Shown here: piece by piece, positions 37,020 through 45,471 of the stretch
Layout: each line of letters opens with the position of its first letter
Numbering within the stretch: position 1 is the stretch's first letter
Assembly: GCA_004297005.1 (NCBI GenBank)
Contig: SCVA01000011.1
Span: 34,766-98,765, forward strand
Direction: 5' to 3'
Length of the DNA stretch: 64,000 nt
Origin: Nevskiaceae bacterium
GTDB taxonomy: Bacteria > Pseudomonadota > Gammaproteobacteria > Nevskiales > Nevskiaceae
The notes under the pieces: generated by a model
What the model saw: only the letters and a program-made list of their open reading frames with translations
Database searches by the model: none
Told to the model about the DNA's origin: nothing
Made by a program: the position numbers and the translations under genes

Positions 37020-38662
37020 CAGCGGCTGGATTCTTCGGATTCGGGGGCCACGAAGGCGATGCGGAACAGCGCGCCGGTGGCGTGGGCGCCATCACCCGCC
37101 AATGCCTCGGGCGCGATCAGGGATAGTCGGGCCTGATTGTAGGCGCAGAGCTCGCGGGCCAGATAAAGCCCCAGCCCGGTGCCCTGGGTGGTGGTGGTGA
37201 AGAAGGGCTCGAACAGGTGCTGGGCGGTTTCCGCCGGGATGCCGGGGCCGTTGTCCTGCACGTCCAGCGCACCGCCACGTGCGTGGAGCTGGCTGACCCG
37301 GACCCGTACCTGGACGGGATTCGCCCCCTGGCGGGCATGCAGCCAGGCGTTGTCCAGCAGGTTGAACAGCACCTGCTGCAGGTGATGCGCGTCGAAGCGC
37401 ACCCGTAGCTGGTCACGCAGTTCCAGTTGCGGCTGGCGTTCGGGATGGGCCTCCTGGTACTGCGCCAACATCTGCTTCAGCCAGGGGCCGAGCGCGAACA
37501 CCTGCGGGTCGGCGGCGCCGCGCGAGAGGTTGAGCACGTCCTTGACGATGCGGTCGATCCGCTGGCCATGGCGCTGGATGATGTCCAGCAGCCGCCGGTC
37601 GGCGGCCGGCAGGGCGGTCGATTCCGCCAGCAGTTGCCCGGCGTGGGTGATCGCCGCCAGCGGATTGCGGATCTCGTGGGCGATGCTGGCCGACATCCGG
37701 CCCAGCGCTGCCAGCTTGATCTGCTGGGCCTGTTCGCGCACCCGCTGGGCATCCTCCAGCAGCACCAGGGTGGGGGAGTCAGGGCCCGCGCCCAGGCGGC
37801 GGAAACGCGGCAGTAGCTCCGAGGTGCCCTGGCGCTTGGGGCTGATCGCTTCTTCCGGCGCGGCGCTGCCGTCGCGCCAGCGTGCCACCGCCTCCACCAG
37901 CGCCGGCGAATGCTGCAGCAGAGCCGTGCCGACAGCGTCCGGCCCACAGTGGAGCATGCGCGCGGCGGCGTGATTGAGGGCGCGAACCGTGTCGCTGGCA
38001 TCGACCACCAGCACGCCGGTCTGCATGGTGTCGATTACCGTCTCGTTGAGCCGGGCGAGATCCTCAAACTCGCTGCCCACCCGCAGCGCCAGCGCCTCGC
38101 TGGCACGAGCGCGCCGCGCCACCGCGTTGGCCACGCCGGCGGTGATGAAGAACATGATGCCCAGCACGCCGGTGCCGGTGAAATTGGAGGTCGAATAGAG
38201 GTTGGGGTAGTGCCCCAGCACCTCCTCGCCGAACATCGCCAGAGTGGCCATCGCCGCCGCCGCCATCGCCAGCCGGGTCGAGAGCAGCAGGCTGGCGGCA
38301 ATCACCGGCGGAATCGCCAGGATGCCCAGGCCGCCGGCGACGCCGCCGCTGGCGTAGACCAGCAACACGAGGGCGCCGGTATCGAGCGTGAAGTTGGCGA
38401 ATGCCTGCGCGCTCAGCGCCGGCCGCCGGTACAGGGCCGGCACCAGGATGCCCAGGGCCGCCAGGGCATAGGCGATGCAGACGCTGTAGAACAGTCGCGG
38501 GCGGCTGTCCTCGAACAGCAGGTCCAGGGTGCCGGTCTGCTGCAGGCTGATCAGCAGCGCCAGCAGCAGCAGGCGGTAGACGTTCTGCGCCTGCAGCAGC
38601 CGCCAGTCGTCGGTGATGGCGATGACCGGCGGTTTGAGCTCAGCCACCCTGCTGGCCATCAC
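37019..38662 (-). CDS. pilS: two-component sensor histidine kinase PilS
   Basis: 547 residues: about six N-terminal membrane segments (residues ~27-190), a PAS-like region (LNETVIDTMQTGVLVVDASD), a HisKA box with the phospho-His in SASIAHEIRNPLAAITHAGQ, and an ATPase domain (NLLDNAWLHARQG, DNGPGIP, TTTQGTGLGLYLARELC). It senses a membrane signal, in Pseudomonas the pilin level itself, and phosphorylates PilR. The start overlaps the PP0621-family gene by 23 nt; a start at the second Met is possible. Confidence 0.93.
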   Translation of the reverse strand: MMASRVAELKPPVIAITDDWRLLQAQNVYRLLLLALLISLQQTGTLDLLFEDSRPRLFYSVCIAYALAALGILVPALYRRPALSAQAFANFTLDTGALVLLVYASGGVAGGLGILAIPPVIAASLLLSTRLAMAAAAMATLAMFGEEVLGHYPNLYSTSNFTGTGVLGIMFFITAGVANAVARRARASEALALRVGSEFEDLARLNETVIDTMQTGVLVVDASDTVRALNHAAARMLHCGPDAVGTALLQHSPALVEAVARWRDGSAAPEEAISPKRQGTSELLPRFRRLGAGPDSPTLVLLEDAQRVREQAQQIKLAALGRMSASIAHEIRNPLAAITHAGQLLAESTALPAADRRLLDIIQRHGQRIDRIVKDVLNLSRGAADPQVFALGPWLKQMLAQYQEAHPERQPQLELRDQLRVRFDAHHLQQVLFNLLDNAWLHARQGANPVQVRVRVSQLHARGGALDVQDNGPGIPAETAQHLFEPFFTTTTQGTGLGLYLARELCAYNQARLSLIAPEALAGDGAHATGALFRIAFVAPESEESSR

Positions 38663-38867
38663 CGCACTGTCGGCAGTTGGCGCGTACCGCCGCGACCTGC
38701 GAGGCCGGGATGCGGATGCCGCAGCGCTCGCAGCGCACCAGGGCTTCCGGCTCGGCGGAGAAGCCAGGCGGCGGGGCTTGTGGGCCGGAGCGTTGCTGGG
38801 CGAACCAGCGCCGCAGCAGCTGCCAGGCGATGAAGGCCAGCAGGGCCAGAAACAGAATGCGGATCAT
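38640..38867 (-). CDS. PP0621-family small membrane protein
   Basis: 75 residues: one N-terminal membrane helix (ILFLALLAFIAWQLLRRWF), a Pro-rich linker, and a zinc-ribbon-like C-terminus with two Cys pairs (VRCERCGIRIP and ANCRQCG). This matches the small PP0621 family next to pilS in pseudomonads. It overlaps pilS by 23 nt and is the first gene of the pilSR transcript. Function unknown. Confidence 0.78.
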   Translation of the reverse strand: MIRILFLALLAFIAWQLLRRWFAQQRSGPQAPPPGFSAEPEALVRCERCGIRIPASQVAAVRANCRQCGDGQQGG

Positions 38868-38953
38868 GGGTGGCGTAAGCGTCGGATGCGGCTAGCGGGG
38901 CGCCTATCCTGACGCGTGCCGGGCCGTGCAGCCAGCGCGGTGGCCGTAGCGGC

Positions 38954-38959
38954 TAAAAT
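38954..38959 (+). promoter_or_regulatory. -10 box of a promoter for argS
   Basis: TAAAAT lies 28 nt before the argS start codon; no clear -35 at 17 nt. It lies in the 119-nt divergent space between the pilS-side gene and argS. Confidence 0.4.
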
Positions 38960-38986
38960 CGGCGCTCGTTATGGCTTGACCTCCCG

Positions 38987-40768
38987 ATGAAACCCCATCT
39001 GCAAGATTTGCTGCGCGCGGCCCTGAATGCCGCCTGCGCCGAACTGGGTGCCGCCGCACCCGCCGCCAACATCGTCATCGATGCCACCAAGGACAAGGCG
39101 CACGGCGACTTCGCCAGCAACCTGGCGATGGTCTGCGCCAAGGGACTGGGCCAGCCGCCGCGCAAGTTCGCGGAAGCCCTGGTACGCCATCTGCCGGCCT
39201 CGCCGCGGGTTGCCAAGGTGGAGATCGCCGGGCCGGGCTTCATCAACTTCTTCCTCACCAGCGGTGCGCTGAGCGCGCTGCTGCCGGAGATCCTCACTGC
39301 CGGCGAGACCTGGGGCCAGGACCGCAGCGGCAGCAAGGGCAAGGTGATGGTGGAGTTCGTCTCCGCCAACCCCACCGGGCCGATGCATGTCGGCCACGGC
39401 CGTGGCGCCGCCTACGGCGACACCCTGGCCAACCTGCTCGCCGCCACCGGCTACGCGGTGCACCGCGAGTACTACATCAACGACGCCGGCCGGCAGGTGG
39501 ACGTGCTCACCGTCAGCGTCTGGCTGCGCTATCTGGAGGCGGGTGGCGAGACGCTCAGCTTCCCCAAGCGCGGCTATCCGGCCGACTACATCCGCCGCTC
39601 GGCGGAGAACATCCGCGCCGCCTATGGCGCGGCCTTCCAGCGTCCGGCGGCCGAGCTGTATGCCGACCTGGCGCCCGAGCCGCAGCTCCCCGAGGGCGCC
39701 GACGACAAGACCAAGGACGCCATCAAGCTGCAGCAGGAGGCTTACCTCGACCGCCTGATTGAGCGCACGCGCGCCCTGCTCGGCGGTGAAGGCTATGCCC
39801 AGATCACCCGCGCCGCGCTGGACGACCAGCTGGCGGTGATCCGCGCCACCCTGGCGTCCTTCCACGTGCGCTTCGACCAGTGGTACTCGGAGCGCGCGCT
39901 GGTCGAGTCCGGCTTTGCCAAGACCGCCATCGAGCGCCTTGAGACCGCCGGCTACGTCTACGAGAAGGACGGCGCGCAGTGGCTGAAGACCAGCGACTAC
40001 GGCGACGAGAAGGACCGCGTGCTGTTCAAGGCCGACGGTGCCGCCACCTATTTCGCCAACGACCTCGCCTACCACGTCGACAAGCTTGATCGCGGCTATC
40101 CGCTGCTGGTCGATGTCTGGGGTGCGGACCACCATGGCTACATCGCCCGCGTGCGCGCCGCCATCGAGATGCTCACCCAGCGCAAGGACGCCCTGCACGT
40201 CGCGCTGATGCAGTTCGTGACGCTCTCCAGCGGCAAGATGGGCAAGCGCAGCGGCAACTTCGTGACCTTGCAGGATCTGATCGACGAGGTCGGCGCCGAT
40301 GCCACGCGCTTCTTCTACCTGGCGCGCTCGCACGACCAGCATCTGGAGTTCGACATCGACCTGGCGCGCAGCCAGAGCAATGACAACCCGGTCTACTACG
40401 TGCAGTACGCGCATGCGCGCATCTGCTCGGTGTTCCGCCAGCTCACCGAGAAGGGCGGCGCCTACGACCGTGACGCCGGCCTGGCCGCGCTCGCCCGCCT
40501 GAGCACCGAGGAGGAGAAGAGCCTGCTCACCGTGCTCGGCAAGTACCCCGAGCTGCTGCGGGTGGCGGCCGCCAATCGCACGCCGCACAGCCTGGCCTTC
40601 TACGTGCAGGATCTGGCGGCGGCGCTGCATGCCTACTACAACCAGCACAAGTTCCTGATCGACGACGCCGAGTTGCAGAACGCCCGGCTGGTGCTGATCG
40701 AGGCCACCCGCACCGTGCTGCGCGGCGCCCTGGGTCTGTTGGGTGTGGAACCGAAAGACTCGATGTGA
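38987..40768 (+). CDS. argS: arginyl-tRNA synthetase
   Basis: 593 residues, class I aminoacyl-tRNA synthetase. Contains the N-terminal Arg-tRNA-synthetase additional domain (NIVIDATKDKAHGDFASNLAM), the HIGH-type motif as ANPTGPMHVGHGRGAAYGD, the DYGDEKDRVLFKADG region, WGADHHGYIARVRA, and the KMSKS equivalent KMGKRSGNFVTL. The C-terminal DALR anticodon-binding domain (VQYAHARICSVFR to the end) is complete. Its TGA overlaps the GTG start of the SPOR gene (GTGA), so the two are coupled. Confidence 0.97.
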   Translation: MKPHLQDLLRAALNAACAELGAAAPAANIVIDATKDKAHGDFASNLAMVCAKGLGQPPRKFAEALVRHLPASPRVAKVEIAGPGFINFFLTSGALSALLPEILTAGETWGQDRSGSKGKVMVEFVSANPTGPMHVGHGRGAAYGDTLANLLAATGYAVHREYYINDAGRQVDVLTVSVWLRYLEAGGETLSFPKRGYPADYIRRSAENIRAAYGAAFQRPAAELYADLAPEPQLPEGADDKTKDAIKLQQEAYLDRLIERTRALLGGEGYAQITRAALDDQLAVIRATLASFHVRFDQWYSERALVESGFAKTAIERLETAGYVYEKDGAQWLKTSDYGDEKDRVLFKADGAATYFANDLAYHVDKLDRGYPLLVDVWGADHHGYIARVRAAIEMLTQRKDALHVALMQFVTLSSGKMGKRSGNFVTLQDLIDEVGADATRFFYLARSHDQHLEFDIDLARSQSNDNPVYYVQYAHARICSVFRQLTEKGGAYDRDAGLAALARLSTEEEKSLLTVLGKYPELLRVAAANRTPHSLAFYVQDLAAALHAYYNQHKFLIDDAELQNARLVLIEATRTVLRGALGLLGVEPKDSM

Positions 40769-41574
40769 GCTTGCGCATCGCCCGCGATTACGCCGACCGT
40801 CATCCGCGCAACGGCAGCCGCCGCAAGCCGGCGCGCTCGGGCGCGCGCAAGCCGCCCTCGCGCGGCGGCAAGGGTGGCAAGTCCGGACTGCCGGCCTGGG
40901 CCTGGATGGTGTTGGGCCTGAGCCTGGGCCTGGTGGTGGCGGCGCTGGTCTACATCAGCCGCCCGGCCAAGCCCATGGACCTGGCGCCGAGCACGGCGGA
41001 AAAGAACCAGCCCAAGACCATCGCGCTGCCGCCCAAGGAGCCGTCGCGCTTCGCCTTCTACGAGATGCTGCCCAGCTACGAGGTGGTGGTGCCGGACGAG
41101 GAGCTGAACCGGCCGGCGACCAAGCCGCCGCCGAGGCCTGCGCCGGCGGTCACGCCCGGCGCCGACGCGACGCCTACTCCAAGCACCGCCTCTCCGGCCC
41201 CCGCATCGGCGGCTACGCCGCCACCGGCCGCCGCAGGCTCCGCCGGTGATCCGGCCGCCGCCCTGCAGGCGGCACTGGCCGCCGAGGAACGCAGTCGCAA
41301 GGCCGTCTCGCCATCGGAGTCCGCGGCGGCCAAGGGCGAGCGCTACGTGATCCAGGTAGCCTCCTACCGCAACCGGGCCGATGCCGACCAGCAGCGCGCC
41401 GCGCTGGCCCTGCTCGGCCTGAGTGCGCGGGTGGAGCAGGTCACCATCGACCAGACCCAGACCTGGTATCGGGTACGGCTCGGCCCCTACGCCGACACCC
41501 AGGCCGCCCAGGCCGCGCAACGCACCTTGCAGGGCCAGGGACTGAAGGGCGTGGTGATGAAGCTGCCGGGCTGA
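40765..41574 (+). CDS. SPOR-domain (FtsN-like) cell-envelope protein
   Basis: 269 residues from GTG 40765. A short basic cytoplasmic region (NGSRRKPARSGARKPPSRGG) precedes one membrane helix (~43-64), a Pro/Ala/Thr-rich periplasmic linker, and a C-terminal SPOR domain (~190-269; YVIQVASYRNRADADQQRAAL, YRVRLGPYADTQAAQAA). SPOR domains bind denuded peptidoglycan at division sites. The layout and the position after argS match FtsN-like proteins of many gammaproteobacteria. Confidence 0.88.
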   Translation: MSLRIARDYADRHPRNGSRRKPARSGARKPPSRGGKGGKSGLPAWAWMVLGLSLGLVVAALVYISRPAKPMDLAPSTAEKNQPKTIALPPKEPSRFAFYEMLPSYEVVVPDEELNRPATKPPPRPAPAVTPGADATPTPSTASPAPASAATPPPAAAGSAGDPAAALQAALAAEERSRKAVSPSESAAAKGERYVIQVASYRNRADADQQRAALALLGLSARVEQVTIDQTQTWYRVRLGPYADTQAAQAAQRTLQGQGLKGVVMKLPG

Positions 41575-41647
41575 ACTCCGCGGGCGCCGGCTGCACTACC
41601 ATCGTGGCATCGGCCCAGTCGTGGCCAACACCAGCCCCGGAGTTTTC

Positions 41648-43573
41648 ATGCGTCTGCTGTCTGCCTGCCTGTTGCTGAGCCTTTCGCCCCTGCTCGCGAA
41701 TGCCGCCGAAGCACCCGCGCGCGTCGAGCGCGGCAATCTGCTGATCGAGGGCATCCCGGCGATTCCGGCCGAGCTGAACGAGCGCCTCAACCGCTACCAG
41801 CAGGTGCGCGGTGCCGGCCTGGGCGGCTGGTTGCCGGATGGCAGCCTGCTGATCAGCACTCGCTTTGGCGAAACCAGCCAGGTACATAGGGTGAAGACGC
41901 CGCTGGGCGCGCGCAGCCAGCAAACCTTCTTCCCCGAGCCGGTGGCCGCGGTGGCCCCGCATCCCAGGCAGCTGGGCTTTGTGTTTGCCAAGGACCAGGG
42001 CGGCGACGAGTTCTACCAGCTCTACTGGCAGGATCTCGCCAGCGGCGAAACCCGCCTGCTCAGCGACGGCAAATCGCGCAACGGCGGCGCGCTGTGGTCG
42101 GGCGACGGCAGCCTGCTGGCGCTCAGCACCACCCGCCGCAACGGCAAGGACACCGACCTGCATGTCCTGAAGTTCGGCGAGACCGACAGCGTGCCGGTGC
42201 TGGAGCGCGAAGGCAGCTGGACGGCGCTGGATTTCTCGCCGGACAACCAGACCCTGCTGGTGCAGAAGTCGATCTCGATCAATGAGAGCGAGCTCTACCT
42301 GCTCGATCTCGGTGACCTGGCGCTGACCCGCTTCCACGACACGCCGCAGCCAGTGGCCTTCGGCAGCGCGCGCTTCGCCAAGGACGGTAAGGGCATTTAC
42401 TTCACCAGCGACGAGGGCAGTGAATTCATGCGCCTGCACTACCAGGCGCTGAGCGCCTGGCAGGCCAGGCTGCTGTCGGCCGAAGTGCCCTGGAACGTCG
42501 AGGAATTCAGCCTTTCCGGCGGCGGCGGCCGGCTCGCCTACGTCAGCAACGAGGACGGCCTGGCGGTGCTGCACCTGCTGGATCTCAAGACCGGCAAGAA
42601 GATCGCGGCGCCGAAGCTGCCGGCCGGACAGATCGGCGGCATCGACTTTGACCCGCGCGGCCGCCAGCTGGCCTTCTCGCTGGATCGCGCCACCGCGCCT
42701 TCGGACATCTACAGCTTCCGCGTCGGCGAGCAGAAGCTGAGCCGCTGGACCGAGAGCGAGGTCGGCGGCCTGAACACCGCCGATTTCATCGAACCGCAGC
42801 TGATCCGCTACCCCAGCTTCGACGGCCTGAGCATCCCGGCCTTCGTCTACAGGCCGAAGCTGGCGGCGGGCGTGAAGGCGCCGGTGATCGTCAGCATCCA
42901 CGGCGGCCCCGAGGCGCAGGCGCTGCCCAGCTTCTCGCCGATCAGCCAGTACTACCTGAAGGAACTGGGTGCGGCGGTGATCACGCCGAACGTGCGCGGC
43001 AGCGATGGCTACGGCAAGAGCTATCTCAAGCTCGACAACGGTTATCTGCGCAAGGACTCGGTGAAGGACATCGGTGCCCTTTTGGACTGGATCGCCACCC
43101 AGCCCGACCTCGACGCCGGCCGCGTGCTGGTGATGGGCGGCAGCTACGGCGGCTACATGACGCTCGCCAGCATGGTCGACTACAACGACCGCCTGCGCGC
43201 CGGCGTCGATGTGGTCGGCATCTCCCACTTCGTCACCTTTCTCACCAACACCCAGGACTACCGCCGCGACCTGCGCCGCGTCGAGTACGGCGACGAGCGC
43301 ATCCCCGAGATGCGCGCCTACCTGGAGGAGATCGCGCCGCTCAGCAACGCCCAGAAGATCACCAAGCCGATGTTGATGGTGCAGGGCCTCAACGACCCGC
43401 GCGTGCCGGCCAGCGAGGCCGAGCAGATGGTGGCGAAGATGCGCGCCAACGGCGGCGTAGTCTGGTATCTGGCCGCCAAGGACGAGGGCCACGGCTTCAA
43501 GAAAAAATCCAACCGCGACTACCAGACGGCGGCGACTGTGCTGTTCCTCAAGCAGACTCTGCTGGGTGAATGA
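41648..43573 (+). CDS. S9 family peptidase (prolyl-oligopeptidase type)
   Basis: 641 residues from ATG 41648, which opens a signal peptide (MRLLSACLLLSLSPLLANA). A propeller domain (~30-370; repeated GSLLALSTTRRNG-type blades) caps an alpha/beta hydrolase domain (~395-641). Catalytic residues: nucleophile in VMGGSYGGYMTLAS, Asp in QGLNDPRVP, His in DEGHGF. The HGGPEAQ stretch forms the oxyanion region. It is an exported exo- or oligopeptidase. It converges with the truncated receptor gene, 1 nt between stops. Confidence 0.92.
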   Translation: MRLLSACLLLSLSPLLANAAEAPARVERGNLLIEGIPAIPAELNERLNRYQQVRGAGLGGWLPDGSLLISTRFGETSQVHRVKTPLGARSQQTFFPEPVAAVAPHPRQLGFVFAKDQGGDEFYQLYWQDLASGETRLLSDGKSRNGGALWSGDGSLLALSTTRRNGKDTDLHVLKFGETDSVPVLEREGSWTALDFSPDNQTLLVQKSISINESELYLLDLGDLALTRFHDTPQPVAFGSARFAKDGKGIYFTSDEGSEFMRLHYQALSAWQARLLSAEVPWNVEEFSLSGGGGRLAYVSNEDGLAVLHLLDLKTGKKIAAPKLPAGQIGGIDFDPRGRQLAFSLDRATAPSDIYSFRVGEQKLSRWTESEVGGLNTADFIEPQLIRYPSFDGLSIPAFVYRPKLAAGVKAPVIVSIHGGPEAQALPSFSPISQYYLKELGAAVITPNVRGSDGYGKSYLKLDNGYLRKDSVKDIGALLDWIATQPDLDAGRVLVMGGSYGGYMTLASMVDYNDRLRAGVDVVGISHFVTFLTNTQDYRRDLRRVEYGDERIPEMRAYLEEIAPLSNAQKITKPMLMVQGLNDPRVPASEAEQMVAKMRANGGVVWYLAAKDEGHGFKKKSNRDYQTAATVLFLKQTLLGE

Positions 43574-43574
43574 A

Positions 43575-44771
43575 TCAGAGCGCCAGCTCCATCGCCGCGC
43601 CGATCAGTCGGAGCTCGCCGTAGCGCTTGGCGACGCGGCGGTTGCTGTCTGGGCTGGTCTCGAAGCGGTCCTGCAAGTTGAGGTCGTTGCTGAGGTTGCG
43701 GCCGTAGTAGGCGCCCTTGTGGGTAGCGGCGGCGAAGGCGAAGAAGCCGCCCAGCCGGTAGTGCGTGCCCAGGGTGCTGGTGAGCGGTGCCGCGTAGGGG
43801 AAGCTGTTACCGGCGTAGTTCTCGCCGCCGTTGCTGAGTTCGTCGAAGCGGCTGTGCAGCAGGCCCAGCGAGGCGAAAGGCTCCAGGCCGCGCAGCCAGT
43901 GGTTGTCGAAAGGCTTCGCGTTCAGTTCCACCTCGGCACCGTAGAGGTACCAGCAGCCGGCGTTGGCGGTGGTGGTGTAGAAGCTGGCCTCGTCGCCGAG
44001 GGTGACCTGCTGATCCTTCCACCTCGTGTAGAAGACATTGGCATTGAGCGCGGCGCGCCAGGCCGGCAGGGCCGAACGCAGCGCCAGCTCCAGCATCTGG
44101 GTGTACTCCGGGCAAAAGTCGCTGCGGGTGCCGCCGAAGAAGCTCACCGAGGTGCCGCCGCTGCGGTAGCCCTTCTGCCAGCTGAGCGCCAGGCGGTGGT
44201 CGCGGGCGAGCTGCCAGGCCAGCCCGAGCTTGGGCAGCCAGACCGGATGGTGGCTCCCGCCACTCACGTCGTAGTCGGAGGGCACGGGATCCGGCAGCAG
44301 CTGATCGAGCAGGTCGCTGGCGAACTCTGGCAGCGGCAGCATCAGGGGTAGTCCCAGCGGCGCGGCGCTGAGAGCGTAGTCGAGCTGCGAGACCTGCCGG
44401 TGCCGGCTCTCCTCAAGCTGGTAGCGCAGGCCGGCGGTGAGCGTCAGTGTTTCGGTGAAACCCCAGTCGAATTCGCCGAACCCCGCCACCGTCTCGATGG
44501 TCTGGTCGGAGAACCGGTAGCCAGACAGCAGCGTCAGGCTGCCGCCGGTGGGGATGGGATCGACGGTCTCGTTGTAGGCGTACTGGGCGATCCGCGCGGC
44601 GTAGACGCCGAGCGGACCGCGCAGGCGCTCGTCCGCCGTGTAGCGCAGGCGTAGTTCCTGGCTGCGGTTGGCCTCCTCGTAGTCGTAGATCGCCGAGCCG
44701 CCGTCGCGCTCGGTGCGGTCGTAGTCTGCGTAGCGGTGCCCGTGATCGTGACCGGGCGCGGAGCCGCTCAC
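43575..44771 (-). pseudogene. TonB-dependent receptor fragment (C-terminal barrel only)
   Basis: The 398 codons from GTG 44771 encode about half of a receptor barrel: EEANRSQELRLRYTADERLR, VAGFGEFDWGFTETLTLTAG, LPKLGLAWQLARDHRLALS, and a C-terminal strand ending LIGAAMELAL. It lacks a signal peptide, TonB box, plug domain and the first barrel strands. The GTG overlaps the stop of the DUF998 gene (GTGA). The frame is intact, which suggests recent truncation or translation of a partial product. The remaining sequence is only distantly similar to the adjacent complete receptor, so it is not a simple duplicate of it. Confidence 0.75.
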
Positions 44772-45445
44772 CGCCTCCGGCGCAGCGCCCAGGCCAGCGC
44801 CGACAGCGTGCCCCAGATCACCGGCAGGCTGGCCCACATCGGGCGGAAATCGAACTGGGCAAGGGCGCGCACCGCCGGGTCGCTGTGCTGCGATTCGTAG
44901 TGACTGGCGTAGACAGAGATGAGCAACACGGTCACGGTCGGCAGCAGCGCCAGCCAGCTCCAGCCCCGGTCGCCGCGGCGGTGGAAATGCCAGGCCAGCA
45001 CCGCGCAGGCGGCGGCCAGGGCGATGAAGCCGACGAAGCCGAACAGGCTGTGTAGAACGGCATGGAAGCTGGCCTGGTCGTAGGCCGGCAGGCCGGCCGG
45101 AGTGCCCGGGCTGGGCGGGAAGCCGAAGGCCGGATCGATGCTGAACAGGCCCACCCCGACGTGCGAGAGCGCGAACACCGCCATCAGCCGCGGCGCCCAG
45201 CGGCCGCCGGGCTGGCTCCGCAGCGCGCGGTGCAGGCCGAGCGTGAAGGCCAGCATCAGCAGGCCGGCGACCACGAAGTTGAGCGACTGCATCCAGCCGC
45301 CGTCGCCGAGCGCGAGCTGGCTGCTGGCGTGGCGGCGCAGGTCGAAGCCCTCGCGCGTCAGCGCGAGCGTGAAGTCGACGGCGAGCACCAGCGGGCCGGC
45401 GAGGATGCCGGCGGCGAGCAGGTGGCGGGTGAGTGCTGGGTTCAT
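44768..45445 (-). CDS. DUF998 family membrane protein
   Basis: 225 residues from ATG 45445. Six to seven membrane helices with DUF998-like features: an N-terminal helix ending in a VDF.LAL motif, ASQLALGDGGWMQSLNFVV, SIDPAFGFPPSPGTPAG and FHAVLHSLFGFVGFIAL with conserved His. Function of the family is unknown. It lies 26 nt downstream of a TonB-dependent receptor and overlaps the receptor fragment by 4 nt. Confidence 0.8.
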   Translation of the reverse strand: MNPALTRHLLAAGILAGPLVLAVDFTLALTREGFDLRRHASSQLALGDGGWMQSLNFVVAGLLMLAFTLGLHRALRSQPGGRWAPRLMAVFALSHVGVGLFSIDPAFGFPPSPGTPAGLPAYDQASFHAVLHSLFGFVGFIALAAACAVLAWHFHRRGDRGWSWLALLPTVTVLLISVYASHYESQHSDPAVRALAQFDFRPMWASLPVIWGTLSALAWALRRRR

Positions 45446-45471
45446 GGTGGTGGCGATACGCGGAACAGTCG

